Shown piece by piece: positions 45,512-56,400 of a stretch of 64,000 bases of DNA. The notes under the pieces are model-generated. The model did not search any database. It worked only from the letters and a program-made list of their open reading frames with translations, and had not been told where the DNA came from. The position numbers and the translations under genes are program-made. The stretch is from the NCBI RefSeq assembly GCF_001761365.1, contig NZ_CP017477.1, positions 3,648,001 to 3,712,000 on the forward strand. The letters are read 5' to 3'. The DNA comes from Polaribacter vadi (GTDB lineage Bacteria > Bacteroidota > Bacteroidia > Flavobacteriales > Flavobacteriaceae). Numbering within the stretch: position 1 is the stretch's first letter; every line of letters begins with the position of its first letter.

Positions 45512-47803
45512 TTATCTTTTTTTAATGGTAATTATTGTTGATTTAGAGTTGGGTGTATTGCTAATATCAGCAGTACTTTTTATAGGTACTAAAACATTTG
45601 CCTCAGGAAAATACGTTGCAGTACATTGTTCTGGAATGCTATATGGAATTGCTAAAAAACCTTTAGCTTCTCTTACTTCTCCATTAAAATGACTCGTTAA
45701 ATCTACTAAATCAAGTTTTTCTAAATGAAGTTTTTGCATGTCTTTTGGATTCATGAAAATTACTCTACGTTCGTTTAAAACACCTCGATATCGATCATTT
45801 AAACCATAAATTGTGGTGTTGAATTGATCGTGAGTTCTAATTGTCATTAAAATAAATTGATTTTCTTCTAACTTAATTTCTGAGGGTGAATTGATACTAA
45901 AATTTGCTTTACCTGTATTCGTTGGTTTAAAATCGTTTTCTCTTGCGTTGTTTGGTAAATAAAAACCTTTACCAACTCTTACACGTTCATTATAATTTTC
46001 AAAACCTGGAATTACTGCTTCAATTTCATTTCTGATAAAATCGTAGTTTGATACTAATTTTGTCCAATTTACAGAAGACTTTTTTAATGTTGCATTTGCC
46101 AACCCAGCAACAATGGCAGGTTCACTTAAAAGATGTTCAGAAGCAGGGTTCAAATGTCCTTGAGAATTATGAATAACGCCCATAGAGTTTTCTACGGATA
46201 TAAATTGTTCTCCAGTACTTTGTATATCTTTTTCAGATCTACCTAAACAAGGTAAAATTAATGCTTTTTTTCCGTGAATTAAATGACTTCTATTTAGTTT
46301 TGTAGAAACATGCACTGTTAAATTACACTTTCTTAAAGCTTCTGCAGTAAATTCTGTATCTGGAGTTGCAGAAACAAAATTACCACCCATTCCAAAAAAT
46401 ACTTTTGCTTTGTTTTTGTGCATGGCTTCAATAGAATTTACCACATCAAAACCATGTTTTCTTGGTGATTTAAAATTGAAATTTGCATCTAATTTATCTA
46501 AAAAATCATCCGACATTTTTTCCCAAATGCCCATAGTTCTATCTCCTTGAACATTAGAATGACCACGAACTGGGCATGTTCCTGCACCTTGTTTGCCAAT
46601 ACTTCCTTTTAACAATAAAATATTTACAATTTCTCTAATAGTATCTACAGAATTTTTGTGTTGCGTAAGTCCCATTGCCCAACAAATAATTACCTTTTTT
46701 TTATTGATAATTAAATCTGCAGCTTCTTTTATTTTTTCAAGTGATAAACCTGTTTGAGGTACTAAATAATCAATAGAATACGTTTCTAAATCATCTAATA
46801 AGTCTTCAATTCCATGTGTTTTATTTTTAATAAAATCATAATCAAAAACAGAATAAGGAGTATCTTCCTCTTTTTTAAGCATCAATTTTAAGATGATTTT
46901 TAGCAAAGCAACATCTCCATTAATTTTAACTTGCAGAAATAAATCGGTTAAATCTTGACCAGAACCAACCCATTTTAAAGGGTTTTGTGGATCTTTATAA
47001 TTCATTAAACCAACTTCTGGCAAAGGGTTTATAGTGATTATTTTACTCCCGTTTTTTTTAGCTTCACCCAAAGCTGTTAACATTCTTGGGTGGTTTGTGC
47101 CTGGGTTTTGACCCATTACAATAATTAAATCTGTGTGATTAAAATCATCTAAAGTTATAGATCCTTTTCCAATTCCTAGCGTTTCAGAAAGTGCAGCACC
47201 ACTAGATTCGTGACACATATTAGAGCAATCAGGTAAATTATTAGTACCAAATTGACGAACAAAAAGTTGATATAAAAAAGCAGCCTCATTACTTGTTCTT
47301 CCAGAGGTGTAAAAAATAGCTTCATCAGGAGAATCTAATCCATTTAATTCATCAGCAATTAAAGAAAAAGCATCTTTCCAAGAAATTTCTTTATAATGGT
47401 TTGCGCCTTCAGGTAAATAAACGGGTTGTGTAATTCTTCCTTTTTTTCCGATTTCGTAATCAGATAATTTTGCTAAATTAGGAACAGAATACGTAGAAAA
47501 AAACATTGGTGAAACACGATTTTTAGTTGCTTCTTCAGCTACAGCTTTTGCGCCATTTTCACAATATTCTGCTAAAAAAGCACGCTTTTCATCTGGATCT
47601 GGCCAAGCACAACCTGGGCAATCAAAACCATATTTTTGGTTTAAGTTTTTAAGTAATTTAATTCCTTTTACCAACCCAACCTCACCAACAACATGATTTA
47701 AAGAAGATTTAATTGCTTTTACACCAACTGCCGATTTTGGAATATCTGTAAGTTCTATTCCTGTAAATTTTTCTGGTGGTTGTGCATCTGTTTTTTTAAT
47801 CAT
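45512..47803 (-). CDS. FdhF/YdeP family molybdopterin oxidoreductase
   Basis: A 763-residue molybdopterin enzyme of the FdhF/YdeP type. The N-terminal part contains YGFDCPGCAWPDP, where the two cysteines and later YCENGAKA recall an iron-sulfur site; a molybdopterin part contains YTSGRTSNEAAFLYQLFVRQFGTNNLPDCSNMCHESSG, ITINPLPEVGL and GSIGKQGAGTCPVRGHSNVQGDRTMG; the C-terminal domain includes IRTHDQFNTTIYGLNDRYRG. Members act as formate-dehydrogenase-like or acid-resistance oxidoreductases; the substrate here is unknown. It follows fdhD by two bases. Confidence 0.93.
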   Translation of the reverse strand: MIKKTDAQPPEKFTGIELTDIPKSAVGVKAIKSSLNHVVGEVGLVKGIKLLKNLNQKYGFDCPGCAWPDPDEKRAFLAEYCENGAKAVAEEATKNRVSPMFFSTYSVPNLAKLSDYEIGKKGRITQPVYLPEGANHYKEISWKDAFSLIADELNGLDSPDEAIFYTSGRTSNEAAFLYQLFVRQFGTNNLPDCSNMCHESSGAALSETLGIGKGSITLDDFNHTDLIIVMGQNPGTNHPRMLTALGEAKKNGSKIITINPLPEVGLMNYKDPQNPLKWVGSGQDLTDLFLQVKINGDVALLKIILKLMLKKEEDTPYSVFDYDFIKNKTHGIEDLLDDLETYSIDYLVPQTGLSLEKIKEAADLIINKKKVIICWAMGLTQHKNSVDTIREIVNILLLKGSIGKQGAGTCPVRGHSNVQGDRTMGIWEKMSDDFLDKLDANFNFKSPRKHGFDVVNSIEAMHKNKAKVFFGMGGNFVSATPDTEFTAEALRKCNLTVHVSTKLNRSHLIHGKKALILPCLGRSEKDIQSTGEQFISVENSMGVIHNSQGHLNPASEHLLSEPAIVAGLANATLKKSSVNWTKLVSNYDFIRNEIEAVIPGFENYNERVRVGKGFYLPNNARENDFKPTNTGKANFSINSPSEIKLEENQFILMTIRTHDQFNTTIYGLNDRYRGVLNERRVIFMNPKDMQKLHLEKLDLVDLTSHFNGEVREAKGFLAIPYSIPEQCTATYFPEANVLVPIKSTADISNTPNSKSTIITIKKR

Positions 47804-47805
47804 TC

Positions 47806-48603
47806 TTAAAAATTATTTATACTGTTAGGGTTGGCGTAAACCGTCATTTTATTATTTCTTGTAAAACCAATTAAGCAAATTCCGAACTCTTTTGCAAAAT
47901 CAACAGCCAAAGAGGAGCATGCTGAAATAGCAACAATTACAGGAATTTTAGCAATAAAAGATTTGGTTACAATTTCGTAAGAAACCCTACCACTTACCAA
48001 TAAAAAATGTGCGTTTTTTAAATTTTGAGTAATCAACAAATCTCCAACTGATTTATCAACAGCATTGTGTCTTCCTAAATCTTCTTTTATTGTTAATAAC
48101 TCTTGATCTTTATTAAAAATAGCAGCTGCATGACTGCCTCCTGTTTTTTTGAAAGTTTCTTGAAAATTTTTCATAACAAGATGCATTTTATGCAAACTAT
48201 CCGCAGAAATTTGAATCTTTTTCTCTAAACTTTTTCCAACTACATTTAAGTCTCCTAATTCTCTTTTGCCACAAATGCCACAAGAGGAAACAGAGAGTAA
48301 AGTTCGTTTATTTAAATAGCCTTTTCCTAATGCATCATTTTGAATATCAACATTTATGATAGCTGGTATTTTTGAAATTTCTTTTATAATTTGGAATACT
48401 AATGGAGCGTCTTTTTTATAAATATCTTCAGCAAAAAGTAAACCTGTTATTAGCTCAAAATCGTTGTTTGGAGTTCTCATAACAACAGTGTAAGGTTCGT
48501 TGTTAATATTTATTTGAAGTGGCGCTTCTACAACTAAAAAATCATCAATTTTTACAGCGCTATTTGGTGATATTTTTAAACTTTGATAATTAGCTGCTTG
48601 CAT
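47806..48603 (-). CDS. fdhD: Formate dehydrogenase accessory sulfurtransferase FdhD
   Basis: A 265-residue FdhD, which transfers sulfur to the molybdenum cofactor needed by FdhF-type enzymes. The conserved SCGICGKREL, with both functional cysteines near residues 107-110, and GGSHAAAIF, LGRHNAVDK and SGRVSYEIVTK all fit the family. It is the first gene of the run with the molybdoenzyme, two bases upstream, consistent with maturation of that enzyme. A promoter with an exact -7 box precedes it. Confidence 0.95.
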   Translation of the reverse strand: MQAANYQSLKISPNSAVKIDDFLVVEAPLQININNEPYTVVMRTPNNDFELITGLLFAEDIYKKDAPLVFQIIKEISKIPAIINVDIQNDALGKGYLNKRTLLSVSSCGICGKRELGDLNVVGKSLEKKIQISADSLHKMHLVMKNFQETFKKTGGSHAAAIFNKDQELLTIKEDLGRHNAVDKSVGDLLITQNLKNAHFLLVSGRVSYEIVTKSFIAKIPVIVAISACSSLAVDFAKEFGICLIGFTRNNKMTVYANPNSINNF

Positions 48604-48628
48604 TTTATTTTAAAGTTATTTTACCAAA

Positions 48629-48636
48629 CAAATTTA
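48629..48636 (-). promoter_or_regulatory. -7 element of the fdhD operon
   Basis: On the minus strand TAAATTTG is an exact TAnnTTTG, 26 bases before the fdhD ATG, with a T-rich tract (TTTT) at the -33 distance of 19 bases. Confidence 0.55.
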
Positions 48637-48651
48637 ATGAAAAATTAATAG

Positions 48652-48690
48652 TGTAAAAAAAAAGTCTCGATCTTTAAAATCGAGACTTGG
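48652..48690 (-). terminator. Terminator after the methyltransferase gene
   Basis: Read on the minus strand, AAGTCTCGAT pairs with ATCGAGACTT around a seven-base loop and is followed by a run of nine Ts. It terminates the minus-strand run that ends at 48789. Confidence 0.9.
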
Positions 48691-48788
48691 GCTTTAGTGT
48701 CTTATACCCCTAAAAATAAAACACATAAAGTAGTTACAAATATAATCTTTTATTTTAATTAGAAAAGATAAAATTTATAAATTATTTA

Positions 48789-49982
48789 TTAATTTGATAC
48801 ATTTTTGGCTACTTTCTTACAGATAACCAATTTAGATATATTGTTTACATCGGTTGTAAAGAAAATATACGTATTTCCACCATCTTTTATTTTGGTTTCT
48901 TTTCTGATTTGTGCCACAGTTTTGGGAAAATTTCGGGTAGTAATATTTGCTTTATGATCAGGTAACAGTTTTTTTAGTTTTTTCTTATCATAAGAAATTA
49001 CGTGTTCAATTTTAAAAACTCTTCCTGGAAAATTAATGAGCGTTTTTGATGTGTATAAGTGTGAGTGTTGCTGTAATTTGTAAATATTTAATTTTTCTGA
49101 TATTTGATGAAAACCACCAGACTTTAAAATAGCAACATTGGGTTCATATAAATAGGAGAGAGGTTCTGAATATGTGGAGTTTACTTCTTCATTAAAATCA
49201 AATTCAAAACACTGGTTTTTAGTTTTTAGAATATTAATTGTTTTAATCTGTATTGTATTTGTGTAATTTTTTTCTAGTAAAAAAAGGACTTCCTTAACTT
49301 CGTTATGAAGTGCAACAATATGAATTTCTTTTACATTTTGTAACTCTCTAATGGTGTTTTTGAGATCTAAAATAGGCGAAACTTTTATTAAAATTTGATG
49401 GGCTTTTGTAAATAAAAAATCAATTTTAGGTGGAATATATGGCTGACAATCTTTCAACATAAAAACTTTTCCTTTTACATCATCTCTTCTGGAAGGATCT
49501 ATGTAAATGCAATCGAAAGTTGTGTTATTTTCTTTTAAGTAATCCAAACCATTACCACAAAAAGTATCAATATTTTTGATATGTAATTGTTTGTAATTGT
49601 GTTTCACAATGGTTGATAATTCTTCGTTAATTTCACAATGAATTACTTTTTTGAATTGCTTTGAAAAATAATAACAGTCTACGCCAAATCCTCCTGTAAT
49701 ATCAATAATTGAATCACCAGCAATAATTTTTGATTTATAGTTTGCTGTTGTTTCTGATGAGGTTTGCTCAATACTAATTTTTGCAGGATAATAAATGGTA
49801 TCAGAAGAAAACCAAGTTGGTAGTTTTTTTGTTGATTTTTGTTTTGCAAGTATTTGATTGGCTAATTCTTGAATGGAAATAGTAGCAAAAGGACTTCCTT
49901 TTAAAATCAGTTTTGTGATTTCTGATTGTAAATTATCAGTAATAAATTGCTGAACATCCTCATTTAAAATATCAAAATTCAA
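48789..49982 (-). CDS. Class I SAM-dependent methyltransferase with THUMP-like C-terminal domain
   Basis: A 397-residue protein. The N-terminal helical part (EVQQFI-like EDVQQFITDNLQ) is followed by a methyltransferase core with DITGGFGVDCYYFSKQFKKVIHCEIN near residue 94 (motif I) and DCIYIDPSRRDDVKGKVF near residue 156 (a DPxR motif as in RNA or DNA methyltransferases). The C-terminal part forms the THUMP-like domain. The start is TTG at 49982: an in-frame stop lies three codons upstream and no ATG is available early. It lies six bases after the transporter gene. Confidence 0.85.
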   Translation of the reverse strand: MNFDILNEDVQQFITDNLQSEITKLILKGSPFATISIQELANQILAKQKSTKKLPTWFSSDTIYYPAKISIEQTSSETTANYKSKIIAGDSIIDITGGFGVDCYYFSKQFKKVIHCEINEELSTIVKHNYKQLHIKNIDTFCGNGLDYLKENNTTFDCIYIDPSRRDDVKGKVFMLKDCQPYIPPKIDFLFTKAHQILIKVSPILDLKNTIRELQNVKEIHIVALHNEVKEVLFLLEKNYTNTIQIKTINILKTKNQCFEFDFNEEVNSTYSEPLSYLYEPNVAILKSGGFHQISEKLNIYKLQQHSHLYTSKTLINFPGRVFKIEHVISYDKKKLKKLLPDHKANITTRNFPKTVAQIRKETKIKDGGNTYIFFTTDVNNISKLVICKKVAKNVSN

Positions 49983-49988
49983 AAGAAA

Positions 49989-51071
49989 TTATAGGTTTTT
50001 GGTTAATGATTTTACAATCTTATTGTCGGCTAAAAACTCTTTTAAAATAACTTTTAAAGCTGTATAAGTTGGTACAGCAGTTATCATTCCTAAAATACCA
50101 AATAGCAAACCTCCAATAATAATAATTAAGAAAATTTCTAACGGATGCGATTTTGTTGTTTTTGAGAAAATTATTGGCTGACTTGCAAAATTATCGATAA
50201 TTTGAGCAATAAAATACCCAATCATTACATAAATAGTTGTTGGTAATATTTCCGTTTGAAAATCTTGTTGAAGATTACTTGTCATCGATAAAATTAACAT
50301 AATTACAAATCCAATAACAGGTCCTATATAAGGTATTAAGTTTAGCAAAGCACACAAAAATGCAATCACAACAGCGTTTGTAATGCCAAATGTTAACAAG
50401 ATAATTGTGTATAAAACAAATAAAATTATAATCTGAAAAATAAGCCCAATAAAATATCTTGATAGTAAATCATTAATAGTTTCTAGAGATTTAGAAAATC
50501 TACTTTCTGTTTTATCTGGAATTAACGTCATAATTCCATTTTTTAATAATCGATTGTCTTTCATAAAGAAAAACGTAATAAATAATACCGAAAACAATCC
50601 AATACTTAAAGAACCAAGTGTTTCTAAAAGATAGTTTAATAAATTAGGAATTGCTTTAAATTGAGATGTTAAATCGATGTTTTTTAGTTCGCCTAAAACA
50701 TCAATTCCTTTTGATGAAAAGTAGTTTGTAATTTGACTAAAAAGATTTTGAATATCGGTTTCTAATTGATCGATTTGTAAGAGAGATAAATTTCTACCTT
50801 GTTCGATTATCAACGGAATAAAAAGTACAAATATACCTGCTAAAACCCCTAACATTAAAATCATTGTGGTTACAACAGCAATGGTATTTGGGAATTTTAA
50901 TCGTATTCTTAAAAACTTAATAAATGGTCTTGCAATTAAAGAAACAATACTAGCAATTACGATGTAAACAATTACAGATTGAATTTTATATAAAAAAAAC
51001 AAAAGTAAAACAATGCCTAAAATAATAGCCATTGCTCTTAAAATTCCCTTCGAAATTGTTCTTGATGTCAT
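49989..51071 (-). CDS. AI-2E family transporter
   Basis: A 360-residue polytopic membrane protein with about seven to eight helices and the family's typical arrangement: paired N-terminal helices, a soluble helical stretch (about residues 85-140), then helical C-terminus with LIPYIGPVIGFVIMLILS and HPLEIFLIIIIGGLLFGILGMITAVP, which are signature blocks. Family members export small molecules (such as AI-2) or ions. Start ATG shares one base with the upstream stop (TAATG). Confidence 0.93.
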   Translation of the reverse strand: MTSRTISKGILRAMAIILGIVLLLFFLYKIQSVIVYIVIASIVSLIARPFIKFLRIRLKFPNTIAVVTTMILMLGVLAGIFVLFIPLIIEQGRNLSLLQIDQLETDIQNLFSQITNYFSSKGIDVLGELKNIDLTSQFKAIPNLLNYLLETLGSLSIGLFSVLFITFFFMKDNRLLKNGIMTLIPDKTESRFSKSLETINDLLSRYFIGLIFQIIILFVLYTIILLTFGITNAVVIAFLCALLNLIPYIGPVIGFVIMLILSMTSNLQQDFQTEILPTTIYVMIGYFIAQIIDNFASQPIIFSKTTKSHPLEIFLIIIIGGLLFGILGMITAVPTYTALKVILKEFLADNKIVKSLTKNL

Positions 51072-52348
51072 TAATTATATCCTTTAACTTGGCCCATACT
51101 TAATTCACTGCCACTTTCAAAAGTGTGATTTGTTGGTAATAATGTTCCACTTTCTGTAGTAATCCAATTTTCCCAAGTTGCAGAAGTTCCATTCATTCTA
51201 CCATTTTTTAAATACATTTTATAGCTATTTGGTACAAAATTATCATCTAAAATCCATACGTAAGAATCTCCAGGAGTTGTACCTCCAGATGTGTAGGTAA
51301 CTCTTAAAACCTCTTGGTTATCAAAATTTTCTATGGTTCTGATAGTTCCATTATCAAATAATTTATGAGGTGCAACCAACCAAAAAGAATCGTTATTAAA
51401 GATATCCCAAGCTCTTTTTACAATTTTTTCATCTGTATCTTCTTGTTTTACACCTTCAAAAAAAACGGTACTTTTATCAATATCTTGTGGATATAAATGT
51501 ACTCGAAAATTATCCCAAGAAACATCTACAATATGGTTTTCTTTATCCCATTTAAAAGCTCTTTTTCCACCAAAACTCCATTCTAAAAATTTAGTATTTT
51601 TATAATTTTCGTGTTTAATGGCTTTTAATATTTTGTTTGCTAAAGCATCTGCATTTTCATTGTAGGTTTTTACATTGTTAATTGGTATTTCTAATCCAAA
51701 TAAAGAAAGGGTGTGATTTGTTGGTAGTTTTATGCCAGATTTTGTGTTTTTAAAATTGGTCCAAGTTGCAGAAACTCCACCAATTGGAATAACGTTCGTC
51801 CACATTTTGAACGATGTTGGCATGTAATTATCATCTAAAAACCACAAATAAGAATCTCCAGGAGTTGAGCCACCAGAAGTATAGGTAATCATTAGTGCTT
51901 GTTTGTTTTCGTAATTTACAATACTTCTCTTTGTGCCAGCATCAAATATTTTATAAGGTGCAATTAGCCAGAAAGAATCGTTGTTAAAGTAATTTTCTGC
52001 TGTTTTTACAAGTTCTTGATTGTTAACTTTTGTATTGTCAACAAAAACTTCGGATTTCTTTGGTTCTTTTGTGTTTAAAATCACCTTGTTTTCATCCCAA
52101 GAAACTTCTACAATATTTTTTTGTTTGTACCATTTATAAAAATGAGCATTTCTAAAATCCCACTCAATAATCTCTGTAGTTTCAAAAGCTTTGTGATTTA
52201 TGGCGTTAAACATTTTAGTTGCCAAAGCTTCTGCTTCTACACCTTGTTTTCCTTGAGGTAATTTTTCGTTTTTAACGAAATAAAAAATAATTCCTGCAAC
52301 AATAAGTACTACTAGGAGAATTCCTAAAAACTTAAAAAATTTCTTCAT
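51071..52348 (-). CDS. Membrane-anchored protein with a tandem-duplicated domain
   Basis: A 425-residue protein with one N-terminal membrane helix (FLGILLVVLIVAGIIFYFV) and two copies of a domain of about 190 residues. Copy 1 (about 40-230) and copy 2 (about 235-425) both show WDF-SFG start, VSWD, NNDSFWL(I/V)AP(Y/H)K(I/L)FD, YTSGG(S/T)TPGDSY, a SATW motif and LPTNHT. No catalytic pattern is recognised. It is translated just before the AI-2E transporter with a one-base overlap, so they probably act together. Confidence 0.85.
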   Translation of the reverse strand: MKKFFKFLGILLVVLIVAGIIFYFVKNEKLPQGKQGVEAEALATKMFNAINHKAFETTEIIEWDFRNAHFYKWYKQKNIVEVSWDENKVILNTKEPKKSEVFVDNTKVNNQELVKTAENYFNNDSFWLIAPYKIFDAGTKRSIVNYENKQALMITYTSGGSTPGDSYLWFLDDNYMPTSFKMWTNVIPIGGVSATWTNFKNTKSGIKLPTNHTLSLFGLEIPINNVKTYNENADALANKILKAIKHENYKNTKFLEWSFGGKRAFKWDKENHIVDVSWDNFRVHLYPQDIDKSTVFFEGVKQEDTDEKIVKRAWDIFNNDSFWLVAPHKLFDNGTIRTIENFDNQEVLRVTYTSGGTTPGDSYVWILDDNFVPNSYKMYLKNGRMNGTSATWENWITTESGTLLPTNHTFESGSELSMGQVKGYN

Positions 52349-52478
52349 TTTACGCTTTCAATTTTAAAACACAAATTTATTACTTTTTAAAGGAACTTAT
52401 TTATTTTGAAGGTAATAATCTAATATGTGTTTTGGTGTTAAAGTTTTTTTTAAAATAGATGACAATTTTACTCTAGGT

Positions 52479-53366
52479 TTATCCATGAGTAATATTTATC
52501 AATTTAAAATCATTAAAGATCTTTGTAAACTTTTTAGGCAACTCTTTAGAAACCTTTATTTTTTCTTTCGTAAACGGATGTGAAAATTCTAAAGAACCTG
52601 CATGCAAATACAGACCTTTTCCGTTTAAAATTTTATCTTCTAAAAAATACATTTTATCACCCAAAATTGGATTTCCAATTGCTAATAAATGTTTTCTTAA
52701 TTGATGTTTTCTGCCTGTTTTAGGTGATAATTTTACCAAATTTAAAAATTCAAAGCGTTCAGATTTTTCAGTTTGTAAAACTTCAAATTTTGTAAATGCT
52801 TCTTTTTCATCAACAGAAAAAATGATTTCTCCTTGGGTTTGTATTTTGCCAATCGCAGTTGCAAAATATGTTTTTTGGATCTCTTTGTTTTTAAATAAAT
52901 CTCCTAATTGCAGAATTGATGAACTTGTTTTTCCAATTAATAGAAGTCCACTTGTTGGGTAATCTAATCTGTGAATTGGTTGTGGTTTTACAGCATCTAT
53001 TTGATTACTTTTTTTTAAGTTTTGTGTTAAACCATTTGCAATAGTTACAAATTTATTGCCACTGACTAAAATGCCAGCTGGTTTATAAATAATAGCTAAA
53101 TAATCATCTTCAAATAAAACTTGTAAATCTAATTTTAACCTTTCAAAAGTTGAGGATTTTTCGGATTCAAACAACTCGATTCTTTCTCCTCCAGAAATAT
53201 ATTTTGAGGTGGTTGCTAAAATTCCATCAATAAAAATCAACTCTTTTTTGATGGCTTTTTTAATACCAGATTTTGTTGGAATCGTTTTAAAGATGCCAAC
53301 TCCGTATTTTTGAAAACGAATTGGTGTTTCTAATTTTTTGGCAATGTGAGTTTCTATAGTATTCAA
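52479..53366 (-). CDS. RluA family pseudouridine synthase
   Basis: A 295-residue pseudouridine synthase with an N-terminal S4-like RNA-binding part (IKKELIFIDGILATTSKYISGGERIEL) and the catalytic motif HRLDYPTSGLLLIGK with Asp135. Other family blocks are IYKPAGILVSGN and HQLRKHLLAIGNPILGDKMYF. It modifies uridine in rRNA or tRNA. The start is TTG at 53366; there is no ATG before residue 230, and homologues start at this point by memory. Confidence 0.9.
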   Translation of the reverse strand: MNTIETHIAKKLETPIRFQKYGVGIFKTIPTKSGIKKAIKKELIFIDGILATTSKYISGGERIELFESEKSSTFERLKLDLQVLFEDDYLAIIYKPAGILVSGNKFVTIANGLTQNLKKSNQIDAVKPQPIHRLDYPTSGLLLIGKTSSSILQLGDLFKNKEIQKTYFATAIGKIQTQGEIIFSVDEKEAFTKFEVLQTEKSERFEFLNLVKLSPKTGRKHQLRKHLLAIGNPILGDKMYFLEDKILNGKGLYLHAGSLEFSHPFTKEKIKVSKELPKKFTKIFNDFKLINITHG

Positions 53367-53383
53367 AAATATAATAAATTAAA

Positions 53384-53411
53384 AACGGATTATTTTTAAA
53401 AATAATCCGTT
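53384..53411 (-). terminator. Terminator after the tricorn-like gene
   Basis: AACGGATTATTTTT and its exact complement form a long AT-rich stem. Read on the minus strand it is followed by TTTTTAATTT. It ends the transcript of the 53420 gene just before the pseudouridine synthase start. Confidence 0.75.
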
Positions 53412-53419
53412 CAAATATT

Positions 53420-56400
53420 CTAATTATTAGAAGTTTTATAGCCTTTTGGTCTTTTAGAACGAATTGGTGCTTTTGGCTCTGATTTCATTTTAAATTCATT
53501 CAAATTCAATAATCGAAGAGCTTCTTCAACAGCTTTTTCTAATTGAGGATCTTGACCTGCCAACACTTCTTTTGGTGTTTGGTGCACTTCAATATCTGGT
53601 GCAACTCCTTCACCTTCTACAGCCCAATTTCCATCAACATCAAAAAAGCCACCTCTTGGAGCAACCATTCTTCCTCCATCAATAAAAGGAGGAGTATCCC
53701 AAGTTCCAACTAAGCCTCCCCAAGTTTTAGTGCCCACTAAAGGACCCAAATTTTTCTCTTTAAACATGTATGGAAGTAAATCTCCACCTGAACCAGCTCT
53801 TTCATTTATAATCATCACTTTTGGTCCCCAAATTCCAGCCATTGGTGTTGTCCAAGGTTTTCTGCTTTCGGTTTTACTATTAAAATACCCAACCACTTCT
53901 CTAGACATGATATCAATCATATAATCTGCAGCAGAACCACCTCCATTATTTCTTTCATCAATAATAACTCCTTTTTTATCTTGTTGAGAAAAATAATATC
54001 TATTGAAAGATGTAAAACCAGGATTGCTAGTATTTGGAACATACACATAAGCTAATTTTCCTTTAGAAAGTTCATCAACTTTTCTTCTATTACTTTCTAC
54101 CCAATCTATAGAACGCAAACTTCTTTCGCTATAAGTAGGTGTTATTAAAACTGTTCTTGCATCTTTTGTGGATGGTTTATCATTTACTTTTATATAAATC
54201 TCTCTTCCAGCAGTTTGCTCTAATAATTTATATGGATTCATTGCTGATGTTAGGGCAACTCCATTAATTTCAATTAAATAATCGCCTTCATTTACATTAA
54301 TTCCAGGAATTCCTAAAGGCGCTTTGATAGTAGGATTCCAACGTTCGCCTTTATAAATTTTAGCAAAACGATAAAATCCGTCTTTCTTTTCGAAATCTGC
54401 TCCTAATAAACCCACAGGAACTCTATCAATATTTGGTAAATCTCCACCAGAAACATACGAATGCCCAATAGCAACTTCACCACTCATAATATCAACTACA
54501 TAATTCAAATCGCTTCTATGTTTTACATCATTTATCCAAGGAGAATACCATTCGTAAATGTCATTCCAAGGGGCACCATGCACATTATCTACGTATAAAA
54601 AATCACGCATATATCTCCAGCCTTCTTTAAAAATTTGATGTGCTTCCGCTTTTGGGTCAACTTTAATTTTAAGATTCGTATTTAAGGTTTCTTTACCAAG
54701 TTTATCAGCTTTAGTGCTTTCTAAACTCCAATTCCCGTTTTTAGAAAGTAATATTGATTCTCTATCATTTGAAGCATTCATTGAAGAAACTTCTGTAGCA
54801 AAAATGGTAGCTTTTTCTTTAGAAACATCATAAGAATGTAATGTTAATCCACTAGCATTAGGAATAGATTCAGCAATAAAAACTTTATTTTTTGGGCCTT
54901 TTAATAATCCAGTATAATTTCTTGCAGGTAAATCTAAAACAACAGCTCTGTCAAATAATCCTTTTTCATCTATAATTGTTTTATTTTCTTCGGATGATTT
55001 TTTGTCAGACTTTTTATCTTCTTTCTTGTCTTTTTTATCATCATCTGTTTTCTCTTTTTCTAAAGATTCTTCATCTGTTTTTGGTAAAGTTGGTGCTTTA
55101 TCTGTAGAATTTAAAACAACTGTATATAAGGCTCTTGTAACACTTGGATCGTAAGAACTCATGTCTAACCAACCAGTTTGCAAACCATAATCTGTACTTG
55201 CTAATGTATAAATATACTTTCCTGATGCATCCCAAACAGGTGAAATTGCATCTGCAATTGGATCTGTAATTTGAACAATTTTCTGTGTACTAATTTGGTA
55301 TGCATAAATAGATTTAAAATTATTATTATTTTGTTTTGCATAGGCTATCCAATCGCTATCTGGAGAAAATTTTGGATTCATCGTTCTGTTTGGATGTGCA
55401 AAACCATCTGCATCAACTTTAGTGATTTTTTTATTTTCTATATTGATAATCCAAATTACAAAATTAGTATCTGTATAGGCAATATGTTTTCCATCTGAAG
55501 ACCAATCTGGCTGAAAGTAAAAAGTAGGATTTGGTAGTTTTATAAATTCTTGATTATCGCCATTTTGATCTGCCAATACTAATTCATATTCTCCATTTTT
55601 ATCAGAAAACCAAGCAACTTTATCGCCTTTTGGAGACCAAATTGGTGAACGATCTGCTACTCCAGAAGAATTTGTTAAGTTTCTCCACGTTCCATTTTCT
55701 TTAGGAATTGTAAAAATTTCTCCTCGATGTTCAAAGATTGCTCTTTTTCCATTTGGGGAAACATTTGGATTTGTTAAGTTTCTTCCAGTAACATTCATCC
55801 ATCTTGTTCTAGAGTAATTTAAATCCCCTTTAACAGTAATTACAATTTGATTTGTTTCTTTGGTTTCTGGATTTAAAAAATGCAAATAACTTCCTTGTTC
55901 GTAAACAATTCCGTTTTTATTGGCATCAATATTTTTAACATCAAATTTCTTGTGAAATGTAATTTGTGTTTCTGTTTTTGTGTTGATGTTATAAGACCAA
56001 ATATTTGCTGTGTAATCTCTTTCTGAAATATAATATACATCTCCATTAAACCAAACAGGGTTTACATGTCTTTCTCCATCTTTTTGTGGAGTTTTTATCA
56101 ATTCTTTTGTTTTTAAATCTACAATCCAAATAGGCATTGCTTGGCCACCTCTATAATTTCTCCATTCAGCATCCCAACTTGTAATTGGTGTATAGGCAAT
56201 ATATTTATTGTCTTCAGAAATTTCTCCATAAGCAGCTCTTGGAATTTCAAAAGGTTCTGGCATGCCACCTTCAGTAGAAATCGTATAAAATTTATTGGTT
56301 TGTGTAGGTTTAGATTCTCTGTTAGATCTGAATAATATTGTTCCATCTGGAGTCCAACCTTGTACAATATCTGCTGCAGAATGATAGGTTAATCTTTTTG

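Noticed and set aside
49980..49991. Fusion of the AI-2E transporter and methyltransferase by stop read-through
   Set aside because: The two are in the same frame across one TAA, but both domains are complete and independent in other genomes by memory, so two genes are more likely.
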